DNA of 64,000 bases. Source: a virus. The stretch spans positions 62,001 through 126,000 of the IMG/VR virus record IMGVR_UViG_3300008997_002311, one strand, 5' to 3'. Every line of letters starts with the position of its first letter. The stretch's first letter is position 1. Of this stretch, positions 26,993-36,329 are shown in pieces. The notes under the pieces are model-generated. The model was not told the DNA's origin. It was given only the letters and a program-made list of their open reading frames with translations, and did no database searches. A program made the position numbers and the translations under genes.

Positions 26993-27230
26993 AGATAAAA
27001 AAGTGTTTTTAGAACACACTTTCTTGCTTATGTATTATAGCGGTTTTTCTTACATTGAGTGCTATAATATGCCGATATGGCAGAGGGTGTGGTTTATTAA
27101 TCGAATTAATGAAGAAATAAAGAAATCGCAAGGTCAGTCTCACGCCGCGCATCACAACGATCCTCAAACAAGAGCCATGATGAATCGAGCTCGATCAAAT
27201 GTGCCCAGTAAATTAAGAAGATTTACTTGA
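26961..27230 (+). CDS. Downstream partner of gp26-like gene, probably expressed by frameshift
   Basis: An 89-residue frame with no ATG near its beginning; the open frame starts at a TTG at 26961, 31 nt inside the previous gene. GGAGG at 26944 could serve that TTG at a long spacing, but the 7-T run shared by both frames allows the ribosome to slip from the gp26-like frame (-2 or +1), as in tail chaperones of Mu- and lambda-like phages. The protein is helical with aromatic residues (FLLMYYSGFSYIECYNMPIW) and a basic end. Probably a C-terminal extension that recruits the tape measure protein; inferred from position. Confidence 0.65.
   Translation: MAQAFFGLNPEDKKVFLEHTFLLMYYSGFSYIECYNMPIWQRVWFINRINEEIKKSQGQSHAAHHNDPQTRAMMNRARSNVPSKLRRFT
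26972..26978 (+). promoter_or_regulatory. Candidate programmed frameshift site (T7 run)
   Basis: In the zero frame the codons are agc-ttt-ttt-tgg; in the downstream frame gct-ttt-ttt-ggc. A tRNA-Phe on the second TTT re-pairs perfectly after a slip of either -2 or +1, and the zero-frame stop (TGA, 26990) follows four codons after that TTT. Confidence 0.55.
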
Positions 27231-27259
27231 TGGGTAATAGTTATATTGAGAGGCGCAAA

Positions 27260-27520
27260 ATGTCAAAGAAAAACAATGCTGGTGAGAAAAAATTATTCGC
27301 AGCTTCAGCTGCTTATATTTTGGGTTTGGGTCCCGTTCAAACGATACGTGGAACCCCAGTCCAAGTAGAAGCTTATAAAAAAACAATAGCAGCCTCTAGA
27401 AATCTTTACGAAGCTTTAGAGATAAGTGAAGACTCAAGTGCAGTTTTGGCTTTAATTGAAGAAAAGAATAAGAAAGCAAGAGACTTATATAACAAAACGG
27501 GCATTCGCTGGCCATTTTAG
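27260..27520 (+). CDS. Small hypothetical protein before tape measure
   Basis: An 86-residue helical, basic protein. TTG 27227 and ATG 27230 are in frame and adjacent to the previous stop, but ATG 27260 with GAGAGG six nt upstream is preferred. It ends with the motif NKTGIRWPF. No family recognised. Its place between the chaperone locus and the tape measure suggests tail assembly. Confidence 0.6.
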   Translation: MSKKNNAGEKKLFAASAAYILGLGPVQTIRGTPVQVEAYKKTIAASRNLYEALEISEDSSAVLALIEEKNKKARDLYNKTGIRWPF

Positions 27521-27564
27521 TTTACTACAGCTTCAGATTTAACACCATAAATTTCTGGAGAAGA

Positions 27565-27571
27565 TATTTAT
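27565..27571 (+). promoter_or_regulatory. Putative late promoter motif (tape measure)
   Basis: TATTTAT in AAGATATTTATTA, 35 nt before the tape measure ATG. Confidence 0.5.
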
Positions 27572-27606
27572 TACATAAGTCGTAAAATTGCATGTAGAGA
27601 ATATTA

Positions 27607-30600
27607 ATGGCCAATGACGATCAGCACCAGTTAGACATCCAATCACAGATAAATAAAGTTATCGAAGCTCGTGCTGCGCTAATGAAAAATGTGACTTCTG
27701 AAATAAGCGCGCAAGTTTCAATGGCCCAGGAATTATGCAAGGCTTTAGATTGCGAAGATCTCGAAGGCATGCAAGAGAGGATGGATGGTTTCCACGAAGC
27801 TCTTAATAGAGCGGGAGATTCTGCTAGGGATATGGATTCAACCCTAGTTGACATCGGCGAAGCCGCGGAGGATTCTGCCAGCTCAGCGAATAATTTAGTT
27901 AGTGAATTAGCAGATATTGCTCCAAAAGCCACGGGCGCCGTTGGGGCGATGAATGCGTTTAAGGGCGTAAAAACTTCTCTCCATGGCCTTTGGGATACTG
28001 TTAGTGGATTAGGCAGTTCTTTGATGAATATTGGCGGCGCTATAATGGGCGCTGTTTCTGCTGGAATAGGTTTTTTAGCTGATAAAGCTATGCAGGCTGG
28101 AAATGCTAATGTTGGCTTTGCTAACGCAATGAACAAACTAAATGCCGCGTTTGGGGAATCTTCAGCGCAAGCAAAAAATGTGCGCGGAGCTTTTGATAAT
28201 ATAAAATCTGGCTCCAACGCAATGGGAGAGGCTGGAGTTTCTCTCACGGCCATTTATGGCCGAGGCCCAGATGGTATGGCTGCAGCCTTAGAAGATATAA
28301 CTGAACTAGCTAAAGAGATGGGAACTGAGTTCAACAAGCTAGGCGACGACTTTGAAAAAAATGCTGGCCAGTATATGCTTGCTTATAAGGGCTTGGGACT
28401 CTCGGCCGAAGCTTTAGCAAATATAAACAAAGAAGCCATGGCTGGTGGAAAAAAGACTTCCGATGTTTTAAAGATGCAGGCAAAGATGGTGGGTCATCTC
28501 TCTAAAGAGTATGGCGTATCCGTCAAGCAGATGGGAAAGAATTTGTCCGAAATGGCAGAGGCACATGAGACATTCGGAGGAATGTCTCAAAAGCAGTTAA
28601 CTGCGACTGCAGCTTTTGCTGCGAAGCTTGGTGTTGAGATTAAATCCCTGGCAAGCGTTACTAAAAAATGGGACGATTTTGCCAGTGCGGCGGAAGGAGC
28701 TTCTGAATTGGCAGCCAGCTTTGGCATGGCTATTGACACTATGGATATGATGAATGCGGATCCAGCTGAGAAAATAGGGATGCTCAGAGACAGTTTCCAC
28801 GCAGCAGGAAAATCTTTCGCAGATATGTCCAGGCAAGAAAAGGCCAGGTTGGCAGAGCTTTCAGGCGGACTCTCAACTAAAGAACTCGAGACAATGTTAG
28901 ATCCAGCTAATGCTGGTTTATCTTTTGATGAGCTCGAAGCCGCAGCTCAAGATGCTGCCGATGGAGCAATCACTCAAGAAGAAGCCAATGTGATGTTAGC
29001 TAAATCTATTGAAAAGCTTACGGAAGCTTTTGGTGGAATGACAAACGTTGGCGGACCGCTAGATGCGTTTTTGCAGGGTGTAACTCAGGGAATAATGAAG
29101 TCTCCACAAATGAGAGAGATTTTAAATAATTTCCGAGAAGTCTTAATGACTATCTACAACGCTGGAAAAGAAGTCGGTAAAATGTTCATGGAGCTCTTTC
29201 CCGGAATGGAACAGTTTGCGGGTGGTTTTGCTGAGCTTCTTAATCCTGAACAATGGAAAGCCATGATGGGAGATGTCGTTGAAGCTTTTAGAGAGTTCTT
29301 TATTCTGTTAGAGACAGATCCAGAAGCTGCAATGGATAACTTGATAGAAAAAATTAAAACTATTTTTACTGACTTTTTTGCTGGTAACGAAGGCTCTAGC
29401 ATGATGCAAGAAGGTCTACAAAAAATGTGGGGGGCTATCCAGGGTATTGTTGGTTGGCTAGCCAAAAAATTAGCTGAATTTATGGCGCAAATATTTGATG
29501 CTCTTATGAAGAGCGCGCTGTTTAAGAAAGCTGCAACTGCTCTTGGTATGTTTGTCGGCGCCAGATTTGCTCTTGGTTTAGCAATGGCTGCTGGGCAAGC
29601 AATGTTTGTCGAGTGGTTAAAGAATAAGTTTTTTCCAAAAGGTGCGGCTGATAAGATTGCTAAGACAGCTGGTAAAGGTGTTGGCGGCGCAGTCGGTGAA
29701 GGCGCAGAAGACGGAGTCAGGTCTAATAAAGGAATAATAGAAGCTCTAAAGGAAATTACTGAGAAAGACATCAAAAAAGCTTTTAAAATTGGAATGTATT
29801 TAGTCGCGTTCGTTTCTATAGCTATGGTAGCGTTGGCTGGAGCTTTCTTTTTGGTATCTAAAATATTAGGTGCTCTTTCAGTAGAAGAAATGGTGAAGGG
29901 CATAGTAGGATTAGCTTCGGCATTAGGTGCAACTTGGGTAATGATTCAATTTGCTAAAATGATGAAGAAAGCTGATATCATGAAAGCTTCTATGGGTATG
30001 TTGGCCGCGGCGGGAATGTTTTTGGTATCTGGTTATTTATATGCTACAGGCTTAAAACTTATGCACGGTGTTCTCGAGGGCATTCCGTTGTTGCGAATGG
30101 TAGAGGTTATGGCTATGCTTGGTATGGCTCTGCTAGCAACTTGGGGTATGATCCTTTTGGGTTCTTTGCTGGTAGCCGATGGTGGAGTCATGATGGCCAT
30201 GACAGCTCTCGGAATGCTCGCTGCTGGATTATTGTTCTTGATTACTGCTCCAATATTCGGTGCTGGCTTAGTGGCTTTACACGATACCATGGCCGGTATT
30301 GATCTCATGAGAATGATCGAAGTCATGGCGATGTTGGGAATGGCACTATTAGCAACTTGGGGGATGGTTATGGTTGGAGCTACATTAGGCTCTTCTCTCG
30401 TAGCCATCGGCCTTGCATTAATTGGTAGTTTGGCTGCTGGCGCTTTGTTTGTAGTCATGTCAACAGTTCTAGGCGCTGCGATGATAGAGTTTTATAATGC
30501 AATGTCTGGTATAGACGCAACAAGAATGATTCTTCTTTTATCAGCAATGGGTCAAGTTCTGCTAATGGTTACTTTGTTCATGCCAATTGCCGCTGCTTTA

Positions 30601-32364
30601 GGCTTGGTAGCCATGGCTTCTTTTGGAATGGGGATCGCTGTTGTGAAAAAAGGATTTAAAGTTATTGGAGAACTTGCTTCCTCGATGGCTGAATCGTTAG
30701 TTCCAGCTATAGAAACAATAGGCGCCATGCGAATCGGAGATCCAACCGCTTTTGAGAAAAAGATGGATGCTATTTTTCAAATTATTGAAGCTACTGAAAA
30801 ATTCGGAGATATGGCAATAAAAATTGCTGTATTAGATACCATAGCAACGGCCGAAGGCGGCGAAGCTGGAGCGATACTAGAGGGAGCAGCTTCGTTTATA
30901 GATTCAATGCTTGGCGGTATGGTCGATCTAATAGATGCCATGGTGTTGATGACAAACTTAATAGGCGAAGATGATATAGGAAAACTTGGTGCAATGGGCA
31001 GTCTTATAGCCTCAATATCGACTTTAATGACATCACTTCAGCCTCCACCCGCTTTACTTGAAGCTATGAAACCATCATATAGTGTTGGAATGCTTGGAGT
31101 GTCAAGGCAAGCTCCAGACGTGGCGGGAATTATGGGAGCCTATGGTGGCGCAGTAGTACGAATCATGAAGACTATGACAAAGCACTTACCGCCAATGCTT
31201 AAATCTATTATGGAGCTTGATCTAGGCGAAGACCCCTGTAAAGCAATACAAAAAATGCAAGCCATCGCTATTGCAATAGACGCAATAGGCAAGATGGCAG
31301 CTACTATGGGTGGTATGGCAGCTGAAATGATGTGCATCCATGAAAATCAGCGCCATTGGTATAGTAATGATGCTAGTATGACTGATACTATGAAAACTTA
31401 TAATGGCGCGATTGTATCTATTATGAAATCCATGAAACAGCACATTCCAGAAATGCTAGAAGTAGTTATCGAAGCTGCTAAAAAGATAGACAATCCAGAA
31501 AAAGCATTGAAAAGCATGGAAGTTGTATCTAAAGCTCTTACTGCTGTTGGGTCTTTTGCTTCAGGGATAGGATCAATCGCTTCTTTAATACCAGAAGATG
31601 ATTCTTGGAACCCATTCGCCGATGATCCAGATAGGGCGGCTCAGTTGACCAACGATATAAGAGACATAGTTGATGCTGTTAAAGACGCCATACCTGGATT
31701 AGTTGAGGCTTTATTAAGTGTAGAGATTGGAAATCCCCAAGCTGCAATGGGCAAATTAGAAGTAGTAAGTGCTGTCTTAGAAAGAGTGGCTCAGTTTGGA
31801 AGAGTTATAAAAGGCATCGGTGGAGATATGGGCGATGCAGGAGGAGCATTAGCTTTTGCCGCTGATGCAACTAACGCATTTGATATAGTGACAACCATTA
31901 TTACAGGCCACGGAAAGTCTATGGAAGGCAAGTCTAGCATGCGGGATCTGGTGACAGCTATTAATGATCTTCCAATTAGTAGAAGTACGGGCACAAACTT
32001 AGAAATCGCTGGTCAAATGATTGAACACGTTGCGCAATTTATAAATCACTCAACAGCGATAATGGAGACAATTAGTGGCACATCATCTTTGGCAATTGGC
32101 ACTGCTGTTGGCACCGCAGTAGATGCTTATAATGCAGTTTCTCAAGAACTAACAAGAATAGACCCCATAAACATTGACGCTATTATGTCTGCAGTTGAAA
32201 CAGGGCTGCAAGTCAACAGAGATCAGATTACAGTCCAAGATAATGGGCTTACAATTCAGTTAAGCCTTAACGTTACTATGGAAGCTGACGACTTAGCAGA
32301 AGTGCTAGTTGAAAAGAAACTTGTTGTAGCCGGAACAGGCATGGAAAATCAAAACCCAAACTAG
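27607..32364 (+). CDS. Tape measure protein
   Basis: Sets tail length and is carried inside the tube. At 1585 residues it is the largest protein here; at about 1.5 angstrom per residue it would fit a tail of roughly 240 nm. It has helical coiled coils (1-130), a Gly/Ala-rich segment (130-190), a mixed domain to about 600, and a long stretch of hydrophobic segments (about 660-1020, with repeats of the type MVEVMAMLGMALLATWGMI) that may insert into the host membrane on ejection, then helical repeats to the end. The hydrophobic segments at about 825-845 and 900-920 are near-duplicates (LLATWGM), suggesting internal repetition. Confidence 0.9.
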   Translation: MANDDQHQLDIQSQINKVIEARAALMKNVTSEISAQVSMAQELCKALDCEDLEGMQERMDGFHEALNRAGDSARDMDSTLVDIGEAAEDSASSANNLVSELADIAPKATGAVGAMNAFKGVKTSLHGLWDTVSGLGSSLMNIGGAIMGAVSAGIGFLADKAMQAGNANVGFANAMNKLNAAFGESSAQAKNVRGAFDNIKSGSNAMGEAGVSLTAIYGRGPDGMAAALEDITELAKEMGTEFNKLGDDFEKNAGQYMLAYKGLGLSAEALANINKEAMAGGKKTSDVLKMQAKMVGHLSKEYGVSVKQMGKNLSEMAEAHETFGGMSQKQLTATAAFAAKLGVEIKSLASVTKKWDDFASAAEGASELAASFGMAIDTMDMMNADPAEKIGMLRDSFHAAGKSFADMSRQEKARLAELSGGLSTKELETMLDPANAGLSFDELEAAAQDAADGAITQEEANVMLAKSIEKLTEAFGGMTNVGGPLDAFLQGVTQGIMKSPQMREILNNFREVLMTIYNAGKEVGKMFMELFPGMEQFAGGFAELLNPEQWKAMMGDVVEAFREFFILLETDPEAAMDNLIEKIKTIFTDFFAGNEGSSMMQEGLQKMWGAIQGIVGWLAKKLAEFMAQIFDALMKSALFKKAATALGMFVGARFALGLAMAAGQAMFVEWLKNKFFPKGAADKIAKTAGKGVGGAVGEGAEDGVRSNKGIIEALKEITEKDIKKAFKIGMYLVAFVSIAMVALAGAFFLVSKILGALSVEEMVKGIVGLASALGATWVMIQFAKMMKKADIMKASMGMLAAAGMFLVSGYLYATGLKLMHGVLEGIPLLRMVEVMAMLGMALLATWGMILLGSLLVADGGVMMAMTALGMLAAGLLFLITAPIFGAGLVALHDTMAGIDLMRMIEVMAMLGMALLATWGMVMVGATLGSSLVAIGLALIGSLAAGALFVVMSTVLGAAMIEFYNAMSGIDATRMILLLSAMGQVLLMVTLFMPIAAALGLVAMASFGMGIAVVKKGFKVIGELASSMAESLVPAIETIGAMRIGDPTAFEKKMDAIFQIIEATEKFGDMAIKIAVLDTIATAEGGEAGAILEGAASFIDSMLGGMVDLIDAMVLMTNLIGEDDIGKLGAMGSLIASISTLMTSLQPPPALLEAMKPSYSVGMLGVSRQAPDVAGIMGAYGGAVVRIMKTMTKHLPPMLKSIMELDLGEDPCKAIQKMQAIAIAIDAIGKMAATMGGMAAEMMCIHENQRHWYSNDASMTDTMKTYNGAIVSIMKSMKQHIPEMLEVVIEAAKKIDNPEKALKSMEVVSKALTAVGSFASGIGSIASLIPEDDSWNPFADDPDRAAQLTNDIRDIVDAVKDAIPGLVEALLSVEIGNPQAAMGKLEVVSAVLERVAQFGRVIKGIGGDMGDAGGALAFAADATNAFDIVTTIITGHGKSMEGKSSMRDLVTAINDLPISRSTGTNLEIAGQMIEHVAQFINHSTAIMETISGTSSLAIGTAVGTAVDAYNAVSQELTRIDPINIDAIMSAVETGLQVNRDQITVQDNGLTIQLSLNVTMEADDLAEVLVEKKLVVAGTGMENQNPN

Positions 32365-32375
32365 AGAGGAAATAA

Positions 32376-32675
32376 GTGAGTAAAGACGATAAAAAAGAAG
32401 ATGCATTTACGGAAGAGCAGTTAAAAGACGTAAATCAAAAATTGAATGACAGCGCCATTCCAGAATTTGATGTGAAGGGCACCTTGGAGTCCCTAGAAGC
32501 ATATTCTCACTTTTTAGATCAGTGCCCAGAAGAACAAAAAGAAAAAGTTTTAGAAGATGTCCAAAAGCAAACAGATGCTTGGCAAAAAGTGTTTGATGGT
32601 TTTAAAGAAGCGTTAAAAGATCCAGAGTCGAAACAGCGTTTAAGAAAAATGATAATAGATGGCTGGAAAAAATAA
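32376..32675 (+). CDS. Small acidic helical protein after tape measure
   Basis: A 99-residue, Lys/Glu/Asp-rich protein starting at GTG (AGAGAGGAAATAAGTG gives a good ribosome-binding site), 11 nt after the tape measure stop. It is predicted all-helical (LEDVQKQTDAWQKVFDGFKE). No family recognised; probably a tail assembly factor because it is coupled to the tape measure gene. Confidence 0.65.
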   Translation: MSKDDKKEDAFTEEQLKDVNQKLNDSAIPEFDVKGTLESLEAYSHFLDQCPEEQKEKVLEDVQKQTDAWQKVFDGFKEALKDPESKQRLRKMIIDGWKK

Positions 32676-32683
32676 AGCCTTGC

Positions 32684-32690
32684 TATTTAT
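32684..32690 (+). promoter_or_regulatory. Putative late promoter motif (large tail gene)
   Basis: TATTTAT, 32 nt before the next gene, embedded in the small inverted repeat GCTATT-TATG-AATAGC (32683-32698). Confidence 0.45.
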
Positions 32691-32722
32691 GAATAGCGGT
32701 AAATAAATTAAAAGGAGATAAA

Positions 32723-35700
32723 ATGAGTGAAATAAAAGATTCTGATTTTGCTCCTGAGCCGTCTAATGCTGACGGGACAGTTAATATTGATTTACCCGAT
32801 GAGATCCAAGGTATCACTAGCGCTGATCCCCCTAAGCAAACTTTGGGAGATTGGCTTGCAGACACAACTTCAAAAAATACATACGGCCCAGCAAGCGGGT
32901 TAGAGAGAAATCCAGCATTCCAAGGGCAAATAGAAAGACCTCCAATTGTAACTGGGGGAGAAAGTTCTAGTGCAAGGGTATTTTTTGATGATGTGTTAGA
33001 TCAAGCTTCTTCTTATTTTGAAAACATTACCGCTGGTGGTACACCTGACACCCGCGAGGGCGGAACTTTTACACCAACTCAATTAGCTACTTTATTAGAA
33101 AAAAATAACCCACAATCTGCAGATGAAGCAAAAACGGGAAACACACTATTGTCTAGCGTCGAAGGAGACCCCTTTAATACAGCTGGCACTACAAACTATG
33201 GAGATAGTTCTAAAACTGCTTTGCAGGGAAGGATAAACGGAGTCTTAAGATATAATAGATTTAGCCCTGGAGGAGAGTCTCCGTATATCCAAGACAGAGA
33301 GTACTCAAGAGGAATTTGGGCTAATCAAACAAAGTTTGGCGAGTTCGATGAAAATGGAAAAACTCCTTCTTTGGAAGATTTAGCAAAAGTTGGTCTATCC
33401 CTTATGTTAAGAGCAACAGGAGATAATTCTGATCCAGATAGTCAAGGCACTGGTGGCGCGATGTTAACTGGAATATTACCTCAGCTAGCAATGAAAAAAG
33501 TGGATGTGGTAGATTTAGATGCTGCTGCCACCCTAGATTCAGTTGCAGGAATCACCACTGAAGGATCTACTTTTAACTATATTGATGAGAAAGGTATACG
33601 CAGAAAGGGTTCTGCTACAGAGCCTCTAGATGCTGAAAGCAAAAAATCATTCGGGCAACTAAACAGTTATCTCGAGCCTTTTGGAGGACCACTCCCAACT
33701 TCAATGATTTTATTGGCTGTTTTATCTGCGTTAGCAACTTTAGTTGCTGGAGTCATCATCGGCCTATTTTTAGATTTAATAATCTTAATATTTCCAAATG
33801 TAGACGCTACTCAACCTGGGCAAATATATCCATTGGGAGCTGCATCTGGAACTCCCGCATATGGAAGAGGTGGCACTGGCCAAAGTATTAAAAAGTTTTT
33901 AAACATGCCAGTTCTTAGATCTGGAGAGCCATTCTGGAAATGTATGTCCTTGGGCGCAGTTCAGTTTTACTCTAAGCTTTTGGGAGTGAGCGCCGGATAT
34001 TATACTATAGTGTCTAGAGCCGCAATTCGAGATGTAGAGCAAATAGCTGACGCTTTTTCAAATATGCCATCAATTACAGATCCGATAGGCTTTATCGCAG
34101 GCTTGTTTATGATAATGGAGGCATTTGCAACTTCTACAACGTTTAATTTTTTAAACACTATAGCCAAAATAGGCGATATTGGTTATCTCACTGGCGGGTG
34201 GGGCGGCAAAGGTCCATGGACTCAAAGCCCTTATCCAGATGGAATTCCGCCTGAACAAATTAAGCCAACGCTTGCTGTTGCACACACAAAGTCTAGAACA
34301 CTGGTTGCTGGGCAAACAGATGATTCTACTTCTTTATCATGGAGATTTGGATCTACTCCGTCTATGCATTTACTTCCTGCTGGTTTTGATACTTACGTGA
34401 AAAGAAAAAATTGGCCAGGATTATCTCTAAAAAATGCTTTTACTTCTGAGGCAGATTCTACTGATAATCCAAACGGATATGAAAAAATACAACGTATGCC
34501 AGCTGGTAAATTTAGAATAGACCAAGAGGAAGTAGATAGGATAGAAAACATTTTAGATACTTCTTATATGCCATTTTATTTACATGATGTAAGAACTAAT
34601 GAAATTCTTTCTTTCCATGCGTTTTTTGAAGCGATCACAGATAGTTTCGCGCCAAAATGGAAAGAAGAAGAAGGCTTTGGTCGAATGGACCCAGTCCAAA
34701 TATACCAAAACACTCAGCGAAAAATGGGGATAAACTTTTATATAGCTGCAACTAATCCAGATGATCATGATGAAATGTGGTATTCTATAAACAGATTGGT
34801 CGCAATGGTGTATCCACAGTGGTCTAAAGGAATTCAGCGGCAAGACGCTGAAGGTAATAAGTTTATTCAGCCATTTTCGCAAATTCCAACTGCTTCACCA
34901 TTAGTCAGGTTGAGGGTAGGAGAATTATTTAAAACAAATTATTCTGATTTAAATCTTGAAAGGCTTTTTGGAATTGTGACCAATGCTTTTGGCTTAGTTG
35001 TAGACGATGCAGAAAAATCACAAGAGATTCAAGAAAAAATTGAAGCTGCCAGCGCTAATGCTCGTGCTTTATTAGAAAAAGCAAATCTCGGCCCTCCTCC
35101 GTATGGTGATGTCCTTGGCCTCATAACTACTCTTTCTTTAGGCCTGCCGGTCATGCCAGCCCAGGGCTTTGCTCCAGATATGCCCGTTGAAGTAACAGCC
35201 AACAAGTTCCCGCGGGCAAAATCTGGCTTAGTTCCTGGAACTTTCGAAATCGATTCAGCTGCTGGAGAGATACAATTAACAGAAGCGCAAAATAGAGAAG
35301 GTGTCGTGAAGGGCTGGATTGCCACACCCATGATCACTTTGGGAATGTCGGAAGATGATGTTTCTAAAGCTGGCCAAGAAGCGGAGCAACCGCCAGAAGT
35401 CAAATATATTGTTGAACTACCTTCTTTGGGGGACGATCCAGTAGTTGTTATAGCGAATCAAGCAAATGTGTCAACAGAAAAATCAAACATTCAACAGCGG
35501 TACATAAACGCTTTTATAGCCGAAGCTTTTGCAGCTGGTGGAGCCGCAATACCGCCAGCTGGTATGCCAGGAGCTGCTGGTGATACTAGTGGCAGGGCTG
35601 GAATAGCAAACGACGCAGAGTGGTTTTATGCAGAAGAAGTGAGAAAATTCTTTTCTGCTGAAGAAAATGCAGTTGTTCGGTCATTTAAGTCTGCGGGTGG

Positions 35701-36022
35701 ACAAGGAATAGCTGGGGTAATAAACGCGCTAGATTTTGATTATATGATAGACAAGGTTGGTTGGGAAACTGCTCCTGGAAGCAGAGCTCCACAAATGGTT
35801 AAAGTTTCTATTGGATTTTCTCCAATACATGATATTCCTCTTGGCTTGGCGCACGACGGTTCAATGAGGGCAGTTTCACATCCAGTTGGAAGTAAAGTTA
35901 GGGGCTTGTATGGAGCTCCAAACGCAGGATATGGAGACGAAGCGTACTTCAGGGCCCTCGAAGTGTTTAAGTCAATGACTACTCCGCCACCTCCGCCCAC
36001 TACTACACCGGAACTGGAATAA
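32723..36022 (+). CDS. Large tail/baseplate structural protein with membrane-like segment
   Basis: A 1099-residue protein in the tail module, after the tape measure and before the LysM protein. Residues 1-320 are polar and Gly/Ser/Asp-rich; about 327-357 is a strongly hydrophobic stretch (MILLAVLSALATLVAGVIIG, continuing FLDLIILIF), unusual for a virion protein; a second hydrophobic region is near 455-480. The C-terminal third has VEVTANKFPRAKSGLVPGTF and a long Ala/Gly/Pro-rich segment ending in PPPPPTTTPELE. Position suggests a baseplate or hub component. I do not recognise the family. Confidence 0.7.
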   Translation: MSEIKDSDFAPEPSNADGTVNIDLPDEIQGITSADPPKQTLGDWLADTTSKNTYGPASGLERNPAFQGQIERPPIVTGGESSSARVFFDDVLDQASSYFENITAGGTPDTREGGTFTPTQLATLLEKNNPQSADEAKTGNTLLSSVEGDPFNTAGTTNYGDSSKTALQGRINGVLRYNRFSPGGESPYIQDREYSRGIWANQTKFGEFDENGKTPSLEDLAKVGLSLMLRATGDNSDPDSQGTGGAMLTGILPQLAMKKVDVVDLDAAATLDSVAGITTEGSTFNYIDEKGIRRKGSATEPLDAESKKSFGQLNSYLEPFGGPLPTSMILLAVLSALATLVAGVIIGLFLDLIILIFPNVDATQPGQIYPLGAASGTPAYGRGGTGQSIKKFLNMPVLRSGEPFWKCMSLGAVQFYSKLLGVSAGYYTIVSRAAIRDVEQIADAFSNMPSITDPIGFIAGLFMIMEAFATSTTFNFLNTIAKIGDIGYLTGGWGGKGPWTQSPYPDGIPPEQIKPTLAVAHTKSRTLVAGQTDDSTSLSWRFGSTPSMHLLPAGFDTYVKRKNWPGLSLKNAFTSEADSTDNPNGYEKIQRMPAGKFRIDQEEVDRIENILDTSYMPFYLHDVRTNEILSFHAFFEAITDSFAPKWKEEEGFGRMDPVQIYQNTQRKMGINFYIAATNPDDHDEMWYSINRLVAMVYPQWSKGIQRQDAEGNKFIQPFSQIPTASPLVRLRVGELFKTNYSDLNLERLFGIVTNAFGLVVDDAEKSQEIQEKIEAASANARALLEKANLGPPPYGDVLGLITTLSLGLPVMPAQGFAPDMPVEVTANKFPRAKSGLVPGTFEIDSAAGEIQLTEAQNREGVVKGWIATPMITLGMSEDDVSKAGQEAEQPPEVKYIVELPSLGDDPVVVIANQANVSTEKSNIQQRYINAFIAEAFAAGGAAIPPAGMPGAAGDTSGRAGIANDAEWFYAEEVRKFFSAEENAVVRSFKSAGGQGIAGVINALDFDYMIDKVGWETAPGSRAPQMVKVSIGFSPIHDIPLGLAHDGSMRAVSHPVGSKVRGLYGAPNAGYGDEAYFRALEVFKSMTTPPPPPTTTPELE

Positions 36023-36025
36023 AAA

Positions 36026-36319
36026 ATGAGCGTTTCTAGATATGGAAGAACACAAATTGTAAAAGGTGGTACTCAGTATGGCACTTCTAAAGGTTCCACA
36101 GCCATTTATTATGCTGTTAAGCGCGGCCAAATTAGTTACTACAGAAGAGTATCCAAAGAGGGCGAGCGCTTAGACACTATCGCTGGAGAAGTTTGGGGCA
36201 ACGCGTCCCTGTGGTGGATCATAGCCGCAGCTTCTGGTATCGGGTGGGGAACTCAAGTTCCGCCAGGCGTAGTTTTAAGAATACCTTCTAATTTAGAAGA
36301 TATAGCGATGTTTGTTTAA
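36026..36319 (+). CDS. LysM-like baseplate protein, gp53/gpX-like
   Basis: A 97-residue protein. The second half has the LysM pattern ERLDTIAGEVWGNASLWWII (about 47-66) followed by PPGVVLRIPSNLED, as in the small LysM tail proteins of myophages (T4 gp53, P2 gpX). These bind other baseplate parts rather than cell wall in the virion. It starts 3 nt after the previous stop; its stop is inside the ribosome-binding region of the next gene. Confidence 0.8.
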   Translation: MSVSRYGRTQIVKGGTQYGTSKGSTAIYYAVKRGQISYYRRVSKEGERLDTIAGEVWGNASLWWIIAAASGIGWGTQVPPGVVLRIPSNLEDIAMFV

Positions 36320-36329
36320 GGGGGCCACT

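Noticed and set aside
29154-29903. Reverse-strand ORF of 249 codons within the tape measure gene
   Set aside because: Antisense shadow: it lies fully inside a well-supported gene, is low-complexity and Ala/Pro/Ser/Ile-rich, and lacks a ribosome-binding site or any motif.
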